Part shown: piece by piece, positions 1 to 7,415 of the stretch | Position numbering within the stretch: position 1 is the stretch's first letter | How the letters are laid out: each line of letters starts with the position of its first letter | NCBI GenBank assembly: GCA_003243455.1 | Contig: QFQS01000001.1 | Span: 1,996,159-2,060,158 of the forward strand | From: Cereibacter sphaeroides | GTDB lineage: Bacteria > Pseudomonadota > Alphaproteobacteria > Rhodobacterales > Rhodobacteraceae | Reading direction: 5' to 3' | DNA: 64,000 bases | Translations under genes and position numbers: made by a program | Notes under the pieces: generated by a model | Told to the model about the DNA's origin: nothing | What the model saw: the letters and a program-made list of their open reading frames with translations, nothing else | Database searches by the model: none

Positions 1-116
1 GAATGTCCGACGCGCAGCGCACCGCCGAACCGCAGGGCGGCATGACTTTCTCGACCAATGTCGCCACGCGCGGCCAGCCGGAACGTCGTGTGATACTTGG
101 CGAGACGGCGCGGTGA
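1..116 (+). CDS. Possible 3' end of an upstream gene (partial)
   Basis: An open frame runs in from the left edge and ends at a TGA at 114-116. About 37 residues are visible, rich in Arg, Thr and Gln, with no recognisable motif. It could be the C-terminal tail of a gene lying outside the window, or a chance frame. The next gene starts 88 bases later, after a non-coding gap. No function can be assigned. Confidence 0.3.
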   Translation, partial: MSDAQRTAEPQGGMTFSTNVATRGQPERRVILGETAR

Positions 117-204
117 ACCCGGTGTTAACTGGCGTTCTGTCACGAAGCTGAAACAAGGCGGCCCATAGGGTGCCGCTTCGCGTCGGATCTTGGGGAGGAA
201 TGCG

Positions 205-1872
205 ATGCAAAAGCTGGCCCTGCTGTTTGAGCTTCGTTACAGCCCGCTGACACTTTCCGCACTGGGTTTCGTGGTTTTCGCCGTTCTTGCGGCGTTTTTT
301 CCGGGGTGGTGGTTCCTGCATCTGGCGTTGGCCGCTGTGTGCCTCTGGCTGGCGTTCGTAGGGGTCAACGACCTGCGCCAGACCCGGCACGCGATTCTTC
401 GCAACTATCCCATCGCGGGCCATCTGCGCTTCATGCTGGAAGGTTTCCGCCCCGAAATCCGCCAGTATTTCTTCGAAGGCGACAAGGATGGCGCGCCCTT
501 TCCGCGCGACAAGCGGGCCATCGTCTATCAACGCGCCAAGAAAGACCTGGACAAACGCCCCTTCGGCACCCAGTACGACGTCTACGCCGATCACTACGAA
601 TGGCTGCACCATTCACTGATGCCGCAGCCGATGGCGAACGAGCAGGCGTTCCGGGTGCTTGTCGGCGCGGATTGCAAACAGCCCTATTCGGCCTCGGTCC
701 TGAACATTTCAGCCATGAGCTATGGCGCGCTTTCGGCCAATGCGGTGCTTGCACTGAACAAGGGGGCAAAGCTTGGCGCCTTTGCCCATGACACGGGGGA
801 AGGCGGCGTATCGCCCCATCATCGCACATATGGCGGCGATCTGATCTGGGAAGTCGGGTCGGGCTATTTCGGGTGTCGCAAACCGGACGGCACTTTCGAT
901 CCTGAAAAGTTTGCGGCGGCGGCGGCGGACCCACAAATAAAGATGGTCGAGCTGAAGCTGAGCCAGGGTGCGAAACCCGGCCACGGTGGCGTGCTGCCCG
1001 CGGCAAAGATCACATCAGAGATTTCCGCCATCCGCGGCGTGCCCATGGGTGAAGACTGCATTTCTCCCGCGCGCCATTCGTCCTTTTCGACGCCGATCGG
1101 GTTGTTGCAGTTCGTGGCCCAGATGCGCGATCTGTCAGGAGGGAAACCCGCCGGGTTCAAGCTTTGCATAGGCCATCCCTGGGAATTCATGGCGATCTGC
1201 AAGGCGATGCTGGAAACCGGCATCACCCCCGATTTCATCGTGATCGACGGCAAAGAGGGCGGCACCGGCGCAGCACCGCTGGAGTTCATGGACCACGTCG
1301 GCATGCCGTTGCGCGAGGGCCTGAGCTTTGCCCATAACGCGCTGGTCGGCATCGGAATGCGCGATCGTATCCGGCTGGGCGCCTCGGGCAAGATCGTCAG
1401 TGCATTTGATATGGCCCGGGTAATGGCGCTGGGGGCCGACTGGTGCAACGCCGCGCGCGGCTTCATGTTCGCCGTCGGCTGCATCCAGGCGCAGACCTGC
1501 CACACAGGGCTTTGCCCGACCGGGGTGACATCACAAGACCCTGCGCGACAAAGGGCCATCGTCGTTCCCGACAAGGCCGAGCGCGTCTTCAACTTTCACC
1601 ACAATACCATCCATGCGCTGGCCGAGCTGGTCGCGGCGGCGGGGCTGGACCACCCCGGACAGCTGGAACCGCATCACTTCCTGCGCCGCGCCGACGGCGA
1701 CCGGGTGATGAGCTATACCGAGCAGTATGAGGCCCTCGCCCCCGGACAGCTTCTGGCCGAAACCGGTGCGCCGCACCGTTACGCCGATGCCTGGCGCGTA
1801 TCGCAGGCCCATAGTTTTGCCCGCAACGACGCGGCATCGGCCAATGCCGAACTGAGGGCGGTCGCCGTCTGA
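205..1872 (+). CDS. FMN-binding glutamate synthase family protein
   Basis: The 555-aa protein has one or two hydrophobic N-terminal segments (about residues 10-45) followed by a GltB-type FMN/iron-sulfur synthase domain. Visible family features are the AMSYGALS and GEGGVSPHH segments, the LSQGAKPGHGG motif, the DGKEGGTGAAP loop of the flavin barrel, and a C-x5-C-x4-C cluster (CIQAQTC then HTGLC) matching the [3Fe-4S] site of glutamate synthases. It lacks the amidotransferase domain, so it is not classical GltB. It belongs to the stand-alone 'glutamate synthase domain 2' proteins, whose substrate is poorly defined. ATG 205 is preferred over the upstream TTG at 190 because GGGGAGG lies 7 bases before it. 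It is monocistronic as far as visible. Confidence 0.85.
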   Translation: MQKLALLFELRYSPLTLSALGFVVFAVLAAFFPGWWFLHLALAAVCLWLAFVGVNDLRQTRHAILRNYPIAGHLRFMLEGFRPEIRQYFFEGDKDGAPFPRDKRAIVYQRAKKDLDKRPFGTQYDVYADHYEWLHHSLMPQPMANEQAFRVLVGADCKQPYSASVLNISAMSYGALSANAVLALNKGAKLGAFAHDTGEGGVSPHHRTYGGDLIWEVGSGYFGCRKPDGTFDPEKFAAAAADPQIKMVELKLSQGAKPGHGGVLPAAKITSEISAIRGVPMGEDCISPARHSSFSTPIGLLQFVAQMRDLSGGKPAGFKLCIGHPWEFMAICKAMLETGITPDFIVIDGKEGGTGAAPLEFMDHVGMPLREGLSFAHNALVGIGMRDRIRLGASGKIVSAFDMARVMALGADWCNAARGFMFAVGCIQAQTCHTGLCPTGVTSQDPARQRAIVVPDKAERVFNFHHNTIHALAELVAAAGLDHPGQLEPHHFLRRADGDRVMSYTEQYEALAPGQLLAETGAPHRYADAWRVSQAHSFARNDAASANAELRAVAV

Positions 1873-1929
1873 TCACCTGGAACGAACCACGGTAACCGGC
1901 GTTGAGATCGGTTGCCATGGAGTTCGGCG

Positions 1930-2925
1930 ATGCGAACCAAGACCGACAATACAGAGGCGCACAGCCTGCCCGATGGGCTGACCTACTATCCCGACAATCG
2001 TCCCGGCATTCGCCGCGAAAAACGCGGGCATGGCTTTTCCTATGTTGCCCCGGATGGCACCCGTATTGATCGCGGCCCCGAGCGGCAGCGGCTTGAACGT
2101 ATGGCGGTGCCGCCCGCCTATTCGCGCGTCTGGATGTCGCCGTTGGTCGATGGTCACCTTATGGCGACCGGCTTTGACCAGCGAGAGCGCAAGCAGTATC
2201 GCTATCATCCCGCCTGGGCCGGGGCCCGGTCCGATACCAAATACGCCTCTCTCGCAAACTTCGGACATGCCCTGCCCCGCATCCGGCGTTGGATCATGCG
2301 CGACCTCGAGACAGAGGCGGGTGAATTGCAGTTCGGACTGGCCGCCGTGGCACTGCTGATCGACCGGCTGTCGCTGCGCGCGGGCAATGAATGCTATACG
2401 CGTGACAATGGCAGCTATGGCGCGCTTACCCTGCAACGTCGGCATCTGCGCTTTACAAAGGACGGGCTGCGCCTGCTGTTCAAGGCCAAGGGCGGCAAGA
2501 TGGTGCGCCGTGCGATTACCGACAAGACGCTGATGCGTGCCCTGCAAAAGGCGCGTGACCTGCCCGGAGCATCGCTTCTGTCCTGGATCGACGAGCACGG
2601 TACGGTGCAAAGTATAGGATCGGCCGCGCTGAACAGCTATCTGAGCGATGCAGCCGATCACGCCGTGACCGCCAAGACATTCCGCACCTGGGCCGGCACC
2701 CGCGCGGCCTTCGAGACGGCAGAGACGGGCGGTGCATCCATCAAGGATATTGCGCAGGCAGCGGCAGATGCGCTGCACAACACCCCCGCCATCGCGCGGT
2801 CCAGCTATATCCATCCAAAGGTAATCGACCTTGCAGGCGCAGAGCCATTGAGCCTGCACCCCAATCGCATCGCGGGCCTGACGGCAAGCGAAGCGCGGCT
2901 TCTGCGTTTTCTGGAAGGCGGCTGA
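1930..2925 (+). CDS. DNA topoisomerase IB (poxvirus-type)
   Basis: The 331-aa protein resembles bacterial type IB topoisomerases, which relax supercoils through a transient 3'-phosphotyrosine link. The N-terminal DNA-binding part includes IPPAYxxVW-like (VPPAYSRVW) and the ATGFDQRERKQYRYH segment. The catalytic part has LRAGNECY, FKAKGGK, KTFRTWAGT and the C-terminal SSYIHP motif carrying the active-site Tyr. A TTG at 1912 could extend the frame. ATG 1930 is chosen because GGAG lies about 8 bases upstream and family N-termini fit better. It is followed after 18 bases by the DUF3008 gene and converges on ligD, a grouping that suggests DNA-damage or desiccation maintenance (inference). Confidence 0.9.
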   Translation: MRTKTDNTEAHSLPDGLTYYPDNRPGIRREKRGHGFSYVAPDGTRIDRGPERQRLERMAVPPAYSRVWMSPLVDGHLMATGFDQRERKQYRYHPAWAGARSDTKYASLANFGHALPRIRRWIMRDLETEAGELQFGLAAVALLIDRLSLRAGNECYTRDNGSYGALTLQRRHLRFTKDGLRLLFKAKGGKMVRRAITDKTLMRALQKARDLPGASLLSWIDEHGTVQSIGSAALNSYLSDAADHAVTAKTFRTWAGTRAAFETAETGGASIKDIAQAAADALHNTPAIARSSYIHPKVIDLAGAEPLSLHPNRIAGLTASEARLLRFLEGG

Positions 2926-2943
2926 ATAACGAGGAGAAATGAC

Positions 2944-3126
2944 ATGCCGGCGAAATCCAAGGCGCAGCAGAAGGCGGCGGGCGCAGCCCTGTCCGCCAAG
3001 CGCGGCGAAACGAAGAAGTCCGATCTGAAGGGCGCGTCAAAAAGCATGGTCGAAAGCATGACCGAGAAAGAGCTGGAAGAGCTTGCCTCGACCGATGGCA
3101 AGCCTCTGCCCGAACGCAAGTCCTAG
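2944..3126 (+). CDS. DUF3008 family small protein
   Basis: This 60-aa, Lys- and Ala-rich, highly charged protein starts MPAKSKAQQKAAGAAL and contains SAKRGE, LKGASKSM and EKELEELAST, the layout of DUF3008 proteins. The family has no established function. Its members are small, soluble and often stress- or DNA-associated by composition. A strong Shine-Dalgarno (GAGGAG) precedes the ATG. It probably shares a transcript with the topoisomerase gene. Its TAG overlaps the TAG of ligD on the other strand (shared CTAG at 3123-3126), so the two genes converge with no spacer. Confidence 0.8.
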   Translation: MPAKSKAQQKAAGAALSAKRGETKKSDLKGASKSMVESMTEKELEELASTDGKPLPERKS

Positions 3127-5528
3127 CCTGCCATCCGCGACAATCGCTCAACCGTAGCGGCGGTGATCGCGGTGGGTTTCGGTGCGGGCGGCTCTTTTCG
3201 TGCCAGGGCGGCGGTCAGGGTAAAGCTGTTGGCGGATGAAAGCCGTGCCAACTCTTCCCATGTGACCAGCATCGCCACGCTTGCGCCGGGGCGGCCGCGC
3301 AACGACCAGGGGCAGACGGCAGTGGACTCGCGCTGGTTACGTAGCCAGTCGATGAATATCCGGCTCGTTCGTGCTCTCTTTGACAATGCCGCGGTGAACC
3401 TTTCAGGTTCGGCTTCGACCGCAACCTTGGCAAATGTCTTGGCGAACAATTCGACCGTCTCCATTCCGGCGCTGCGGCGCAACGGGACGATCACATGCAC
3501 CCCTTTGCCACCCGTGACCATCGGATGCGAAGCGAGCCCCAGTTCGGCCAGACGGTCGCGGATATCTGCTGCTGCCGACCTGACCTCGGCAAAGCCGACC
3601 GAAGGGTCGGGGTCAAGGTCGAGAACCAGCCGATCCGGCAGATCGGGTTTGTCCAGCCGCGCATTGCGGATGTGGAATTCGATGGTGCCCATCTGCACGG
3701 CGGCGACAAGACCGGCGGCGCTTTCGATATGCATGACCTCGGCATCATCCTCCGCCACGGTGGCTATGGCGTCTGGAAATCCCGCGCCCTTGTGCTTTTG
3801 GAAAAAGCCCTCCTCCGTGATCCCCTCGGGGAAGCGCAAGAGGCTGACCACGCGCGATTTCAGATGGGGCAACATCCGTTCGGCAACGTGGTCATAGTAT
3901 CGCGCGACCTCGCCTTTGGTGACGTCCGGCGAGGTGAACACAACGCGTTCCGGGTGGGACACGGCAATGCCGCGCAGGACCAGCTTGCCCTGCGTTCCCT
4001 CTGCTTGCACCTGCATGGCTGGCTTGTCCTCCCGCAATCCTATGTAGACGCCGTGACGTATCCGGCCATCGGTCGTGAATTCGGCATAGCGCACCTCTGC
4101 GACCAGCTGTGGGCGCAGCCAGCGGGCGCCCTTTGTCTCGGCAGCGGGCACATCGAGGGGCTTTTCCGTGACCTTCAGCGGGGCCATCCGCGCGGCAAGA
4201 TCCTCAAAGGACTTATCGTCGAAACCCGTCCCGACCTTGCCACGATACACGAGTTCACTGCCTTCGAGGCTTGCCAGCAAAAGCGAGGCAAAGGGGCGCC
4301 CGGCCTTGTCGCTGGGCTGGAAGCCGATCACCACGAATTCGGCCCGCCTTTCGCATTTCACTTTCACCCAGTCGCCACCCCGACCGCTGCGATAGGGGGC
4401 GTCGGCGCGTTTCGACACGACCCCCTCTCCGCTCGCAGCACAGAGGTTTTGCAGCACCAACTCGCCTTTCCCCTCGACGACCGGGCTAAGCCGCAAGGGG
4501 CTGCCTGTCGGTTGACCCGAGAACAGCTTTTCCAGTGCCTGCCTTCGCGCGCGAAGCGGTTTGCCCCGCAGATCCTTGCCATCGAGATGAAGCAGGTCGA
4601 ATGCCACGTAAAACAGCGCCGTCCCTGTCTTGAGCGCGGATTGAAGCCCGCCAAAGCCGCCCTCCGGCGCAATCACCTCACCGTCGATCAGGGCCGAACG
4701 ACAAGGCAGGCCTTTGGCAAAAGGAACAAGGCGCGCGAACCTGTCGGACCAGTCCAGCCCGCTGCGGCTGTATATCCGCGCCTGTCCTGCTGCGACCGCC
4801 ATCTGGCCGCGATAGCCGTCAAGCTTGGCTTCGTGCCACCAGTCCTCGCCATCGGGCGGTGTCTCGGACAAGGTGGCAAGCTGTGGCTCGACAAAACCGG
4901 GCATTGGCGTGGTGCGGATTTTTGCCTTGGGCTTTTGCGGCGGTGTTTCGTGGCCTGCGGCGATGTCCTTCATCTTTCGTGTGGTGGCGATGCTCGTGGT
5001 GAAGCGGTCGACCAGCCCATCGGGGTCATCTTCCGCCGCATCGTCGCGTTCCTTGATCAGAAGCCAGTTCTCGCGCCTGGCATCTCCATCCCGATGCCCT
5101 TTCATCCGCACCAGCGTCCAGCCGCCCTTCATGCGTTCGCCGAACAGGGTGAACTTCAGCTTGCCGTCGATCAGCCCCTGTTCCGGGTCATCCATCGGAA
5201 TCCAGGTGCCGCGATCCCACAGCATGACACTGCCTGCACCATAGTTTCCCGGTGCGATGATGCCTTCGAAATCGCCGTAATCTATCGGATGATCCTCTGT
5301 CCGCACCGCAAGCCGCTTTTGCGCAGGATCGGCGCTGGGGCCACGCGTCACGGCCCAGCTAAGCAGCACGCCCTGCCATTCCAGGCGGAAATCGAAATGC
5401 AGCCGTGTCGCGTCATGTTTCTGGACCACGAAGGACAGCGGCTGTCCGGTTTTGGCCTTGCGCACCGCGCCCTTCGGTTCCGGCGTCTCGCCGAAGCGTC
5501 TCCTGGCGTGGTACTGCTTCAGGTCCAT
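3123..5528 (-). CDS. ligD: ATP-dependent DNA ligase D (NHEJ ligase)
   Basis: The 801-aa protein carries all three LigD modules in the order 3'-phosphoesterase, ligase, polymerase. The phosphoesterase (about residues 30-155) shows HDATRLHFDFRLE and APGNYGAGSV. The ligase (about 210-510) has the nucleotidyl-acceptor motif AKLDGYR and SKRADAPYRSGR. The primase-like polymerase (about 530-795) has LDLDPDP, which holds catalytic Asp residues, and GGKGVHVIVPL. LigD repairs double-strand breaks together with Ku by end processing, gap filling and sealing. It lies 2 bases downstream of ku and reads in the same direction, so the two form an operon. No lesions were seen. Confidence 0.95.
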   Translation of the reverse strand: MDLKQYHARRRFGETPEPKGAVRKAKTGQPLSFVVQKHDATRLHFDFRLEWQGVLLSWAVTRGPSADPAQKRLAVRTEDHPIDYGDFEGIIAPGNYGAGSVMLWDRGTWIPMDDPEQGLIDGKLKFTLFGERMKGGWTLVRMKGHRDGDARRENWLLIKERDDAAEDDPDGLVDRFTTSIATTRKMKDIAAGHETPPQKPKAKIRTTPMPGFVEPQLATLSETPPDGEDWWHEAKLDGYRGQMAVAAGQARIYSRSGLDWSDRFARLVPFAKGLPCRSALIDGEVIAPEGGFGGLQSALKTGTALFYVAFDLLHLDGKDLRGKPLRARRQALEKLFSGQPTGSPLRLSPVVEGKGELVLQNLCAASGEGVVSKRADAPYRSGRGGDWVKVKCERRAEFVVIGFQPSDKAGRPFASLLLASLEGSELVYRGKVGTGFDDKSFEDLAARMAPLKVTEKPLDVPAAETKGARWLRPQLVAEVRYAEFTTDGRIRHGVYIGLREDKPAMQVQAEGTQGKLVLRGIAVSHPERVVFTSPDVTKGEVARYYDHVAERMLPHLKSRVVSLLRFPEGITEEGFFQKHKGAGFPDAIATVAEDDAEVMHIESAAGLVAAVQMGTIEFHIRNARLDKPDLPDRLVLDLDPDPSVGFAEVRSAAADIRDRLAELGLASHPMVTGGKGVHVIVPLRRSAGMETVELFAKTFAKVAVEAEPERFTAALSKRARTSRIFIDWLRNQRESTAVCPWSLRGRPGASVAMLVTWEELARLSSANSFTLTAALARKEPPAPKPTAITAATVERLSRMAG

Positions 5529-5530
5529 GC

Positions 5531-6373
5531 CTAACCCGCCTTGCTGCGAGCGGGCTTTTTCGCTGCTGCCTTACCCCCGGCTGCGCTAAGGCTCTTTTTC
5601 AGCGCATCCATCAGGTCGATGACGTTTTCGCGCGCCGGACCATGGCCGCCACCCGCTTCGTCCTTGGGCACGCGAGGTGTCTTGCGGTTGTGAACCTTGG
5701 CTTCGACCAGATCCTTCAACGCCTTGGCATAATGATCCTCAAACGCCTCGGGCTTGAACGGAGCCGTCTTGCGCTCGATCAGCGTTGTGGCGACATTCAG
5801 CAGATCCTCATCCACCTTTTTGTCCGCGATCCCCGAGAAAAGTGGATCGGCCTTGTTCAACTCGTCGGGATAGAACAGTGTCTCCAGCAGCAGGCCATCG
5901 CCACAGGGTTTGACCGCGCAGAGATATTCCTTGCCACGCATGGTCAACTGGCCCAACCCGATCTTGGCTGTCTGACGCAAGGCATCCCGCACGACGCGAT
6001 AGGCGTCCTGAGCAAGCGCATCGCTGGGGACAAGATAGTAGGGGCGGTCGAAGTATAGCGGAGATATCTCGCTGGAATCCACGAACTGAACCAGTTCAAG
6101 GGTCTTCTTGGTTTCCAGGCGAATACGTTCGACTTCTTCGGGCGGAATCAGAACATAGTCCCCCTCATCCGTCTCATAGCCTTTGAGAATATCTTCTGCC
6201 TTGACCGCACCTTTCCCGGCGACGGTCTTTTCGTACTTTACCGGCTTGCCCGTGGGGCCATGAATCTGGCGAAACGAAATGCGGGATTTGCTGCTTGTGG
6301 CCGTGTGCAGATCGACGGGAATGGCGACGAGCGACAAACGAAGCTGACCTGACCAGACGGGTCTGGATGCCAT
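5531..6373 (-). CDS. ku: Non-homologous end-joining protein Ku
   Basis: The 280-aa protein starts MASRPVWSGQLRLSLVAIPV, the standard bacterial Ku opening, and continues with RISFRQIH, EKTVAGKGAVKAEDILKGYE, PPEEVERIRLETKKTLE and the PYYLVPSD stretch of the Ku beta-barrel DNA-ring core. The C-terminal tail is Lys/Ala-rich, as in LigD-partner Ku proteins. Start ATG 6373 is preceded by GGAGGGA. The frame could extend 18 codons upstream, but that part has no family match. Ku binds broken DNA ends and recruits LigD, whose gene follows immediately. Confidence 0.95.
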   Translation of the reverse strand: MASRPVWSGQLRLSLVAIPVDLHTATSSKSRISFRQIHGPTGKPVKYEKTVAGKGAVKAEDILKGYETDEGDYVLIPPEEVERIRLETKKTLELVQFVDSSEISPLYFDRPYYLVPSDALAQDAYRVVRDALRQTAKIGLGQLTMRGKEYLCAVKPCGDGLLLETLFYPDELNKADPLFSGIADKKVDEDLLNVATTLIERKTAPFKPEAFEDHYAKALKDLVEAKVHNRKTPRVPKDEAGGGHGPARENVIDLMDALKKSLSAAGGKAAAKKPARSKAG

Positions 6374-6457
6374 GACGTCCCTCCTGTCCAGCCGACATTC
6401 ATCACCAAACACGGATCGAAGGCACAAAGTTCCCCTTGCCTTTGGGCCAAGGCGGGT

Positions 6458-6622
6458 TCAGCCATTTTCGACCGCCTCGCGGCGCTTCAGGGTTTTGGCC
6501 AACTGATCGGCGAGAACGCTGATCCTGTCGGGAACGGGCTCCTCAGCGATGGCGGCCAGCAGTTGTTCTATAGCCGCATCCAATTCATCGGGCCTTGCGA
6601 CCGATACGCCGACGATATGCAT
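6458..6622 (-). CDS. Short ORF (54 aa), NepR-like helical motif
   Basis: A 54-codon frame starts at ATG 6622 and ends TGA 6458, upstream of ku on the same strand. The peptide is mostly helical and acidic/basic, with a core EEPVPDRISVLADQL. This resembles the EPVPDRxxxLLxxL core of NepR anti-sigma factors of the alphaproteobacterial general stress response, but the usual N-terminal helix is short. GGGGA sits almost directly against the ATG, so translation may use another start. Coding character is good, with normal codon use and no rare codons. No PhyR or EcfG gene is visible nearby, so a NepR role is only a suggestion. An alternative is an unrelated small protein co-transcribed with ku-ligD. 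Confidence 0.5.
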   Translation of the reverse strand: MHIVGVSVARPDELDAAIEQLLAAIAEEPVPDRISVLADQLAKTLKRREAVENG

Positions 6623-6696
6623 TCCCCGTTACTTTCGGTTTTACTTTGACGCCAGGATGCGCCAGGCACAGCCAGTCTGGCAAGCGCGCAGCAAAA

Positions 6697-6720
6697 AGCC
6701 GGCCCGTTTCGGGGCCGGCT
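6697..6720 (-). terminator. Intrinsic terminator after the small secreted-protein gene
   Basis: Nine-base arms AGCCGGCCC and GGGCCGGCT enclose a 6-base loop. On the minus strand the stem is followed by TTTTT. It lies 18 bases past the stop codon at 6739. Confidence 0.85.
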
Positions 6721-6738
6721 TTACTGGGTATGCTGCGA

Positions 6739-7107
6739 TCAGAACGAGGCGACCAGAGTACACACGGCCGTCATGCTGGCCGGGGATAGCGGCTCAAGCG
6801 CGCTATCGATTGCGGCCGTGCCGCCGGTCATGCCGCCTTCGTTGAACCGTTTGCAGTCGTCGATCACCACATTCTGCTCTTGCGGGGTCAATGCCGTCCA
6901 ACGGGTCTTTGCCTCATCGGCGGGGCGAAGACTGGAGAAGCCCTCATCAAACAGCGCGTTGCCTACCGTGGCAGGCCAGGGTGCCTGGCCACCGGCAGTC
7001 GAATCCACGCCGCCTTTGTCGCCCCCTGTATCACCACCCTCGGTCTGGGCAAAAGCGCCGGTTGCAAGCAGCGCGATCAGCGGCAGAGCGATAAGTCGCT
7101 TTTTCAT
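6739..7107 (-). CDS. Small secreted protein, unknown function
   Basis: The 122-aa product begins MKKRLIALPLIALLATGAFA, a clear Sec signal peptide with cleavage after AFA. A Gly/Asp-rich linker follows (about residues 22-45), then a compact domain with two cysteines (DDCKRF and TAVCTLV) that could form a disulfide in the periplasm. No known family was recognised. ATG 7107 is supported by AAGGA upstream and by the signal peptide. The frame extends 45 codons further upstream, but without meaning. It is monocistronic with its own terminator. Confidence 0.7.
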   Translation of the reverse strand: MKKRLIALPLIALLATGAFAQTEGGDTGGDKGGVDSTAGGQAPWPATVGNALFDEGFSSLRPADEAKTRWTALTPQEQNVVIDDCKRFNEGGMTGGTAAIDSALEPLSPASMTAVCTLVASF

Positions 7108-7380
7108 TTTGACATCCTTTAGTTCAGCCGTGTCGCGCGCGGACGGAGGAAAAGCTGCCACACGGGAAACGGCGTTTCGGACAAGACCGGTCCCTCCCGA
7201 CCGGATGTCACGAAAAGCGGCAACTGGCCCGGTTTGTTCCAACGGGCATCAATTCAAGGCAAGGTGAGAATTTTTGGCACTACAAATGGAACAATGCAGA
7301 AAGTCCGGCGTTTTGCCACCAGTTCAGCGGTCCAAGGATCGTGGAACACCTGCCTGGTACTGTCCTAAATCCCAAACTTC

Positions 7381-7415
7381 GCGGCCCGGATCCCTTTGAA
7401 TCCGGGCCGCTTTTT
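7381..7415 (+). terminator. Strong plus-strand intrinsic terminator without a plus-strand gene
   Basis: Ten-base perfect arms GCGGCCCGGA (7381-7390) and TCCGGGCCGC (7401-7410) are followed by TTTTT on the plus strand. No plus-strand protein gene precedes it. The minus-strand MscS gene ends at 7415, and the minus side has only a weak T tract (GTTT). It may terminate an unannotated small RNA from 7243-7380, or act bidirectionally for the MscS gene. Confidence 0.7.

Noticed and set aside
3495..5534. 679-codon plus-strand frame opposite ligD
   Set aside because: It lies wholly antisense to an intact, well-matched LigD gene and shows no domain; it is a by-product of high GC codon use.
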